Part shown: one piece after another, positions 6,033-6,049 of the stretch | Numbering within the stretch: the stretch's first letter is position 1 | How the letters are laid out: each line of letters opens with the position of its first letter | Position numbers and translations under genes: made by a program | The notes under the pieces: generated by a model | The model's database searches: none | Seen by the model: only the letters and a program-made list of their open reading frames with translations | What the model was told of the DNA's origin: nothing | Assembly (NCBI GenBank): GCA_022361095.1 | Contig: JAKSBO010001059.1 | Location: forward strand, 1-6,049 | Length of the DNA: 6,049 nt | Origin: Desulfobacterales bacterium | GTDB taxonomy: Bacteria; Desulfobacterota; Desulfobacteria; Desulfobacterales; Desulfobacteraceae | Direction: 5' to 3'

Positions 6033-6049
6033 TCGGCCTGAGAGATTTA
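6015..6049 (-). promoter_or_regulatory. Possible 3' end of a glycine riboswitch aptamer, cut by the window edge
   Basis: Read on the minus strand, 6045-6036 gives TCTCTCAGGC, followed by CGAAAAGGATAACGG. This resembles the conserved 3' part of the glycine (gcvT-type) riboswitch, whose consensus has ATCTCTCAGGC, an A-rich joint and then GGA leading into the closing P1 strand. The 5' two thirds of the aptamer would lie outside the window, so pairing cannot be checked. The orientation is odd: transcription would run leftward into the antisense strand of the regulator gene, where no convincing minus-strand gene exists. The match is short and could be chance. Confidence 0.35.

Noticed and set aside
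6034..6049. CTGAGAG on the + strand as part of a TPP riboswitch
   Set aside because: The required GGGGTGC element upstream is missing; the preceding sequence is TATCCTTTTCGG. The minus-strand glycine-type reading fits better.

Overview
This window holds a compact, one-direction gene cluster for taking up and catabolising a basic amino acid, most likely ornithine in either stereochemical form. In order on the + strand it has a periplasmic amino-acid-binding protein (135-950), an ABC permease (1039-1698), the ABC ATPase (1705-2445), a second permease (2478-3149), a PLP-dependent racemase of the ornithine racemase (Orr) type (3176-4303), ornithine aminotransferase RocD (4325-5512), and an Lrp/AsnC-family regulator (5535-6014). 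Gaps after 1039 are 6 to 32 nt with no visible terminator, so permease 1 through the regulator probably form one transcription unit. The binding-protein gene lies just ahead, separated by a 13-bp perfect inverted repeat that could let it be expressed more strongly than the rest.

How the genes fit together (inference from families and context): the binding protein captures the amino acid in the periplasm and the two-permease, one-ATPase importer brings it in. The racemase interconverts D- and L-ornithine. RocD then transaminates L-ornithine with 2-oxoglutarate to glutamate-5-semialdehyde (in equilibrium with pyrroline-5-carboxylate) and glutamate. The Lrp/AsnC protein is a natural candidate for sensing the substrate. 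The pairing of Orr with RocD is notable. The described clostridial role of Orr is to make D-ornithine for D-ornithine 4,5-aminomutase (OraS/OraE), and no aminomutase gene is in this window.

The exported binding protein implies a Gram-negative cell. Codon choice, moderate GC with AT-rich intergenic DNA, strong AAGGAGG-type ribosome sites and two GTG starts would fit a deltaproteobacterial anaerobe (Desulfobacterota, sulfate-reducer-like). That assignment is an impression from the sequence, not a search result.

Outside the genes, the 134-nt left flank is AT-rich leader DNA with a possible promoter, a short inverted repeat and a possible 14-codon leader ORF. The last 35 nt, read on the minus strand, resemble the 3' end of a glycine riboswitch aptamer cut off by the window edge. 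There are no tRNA or rRNA genes, insertion sequences or CRISPR arrays.
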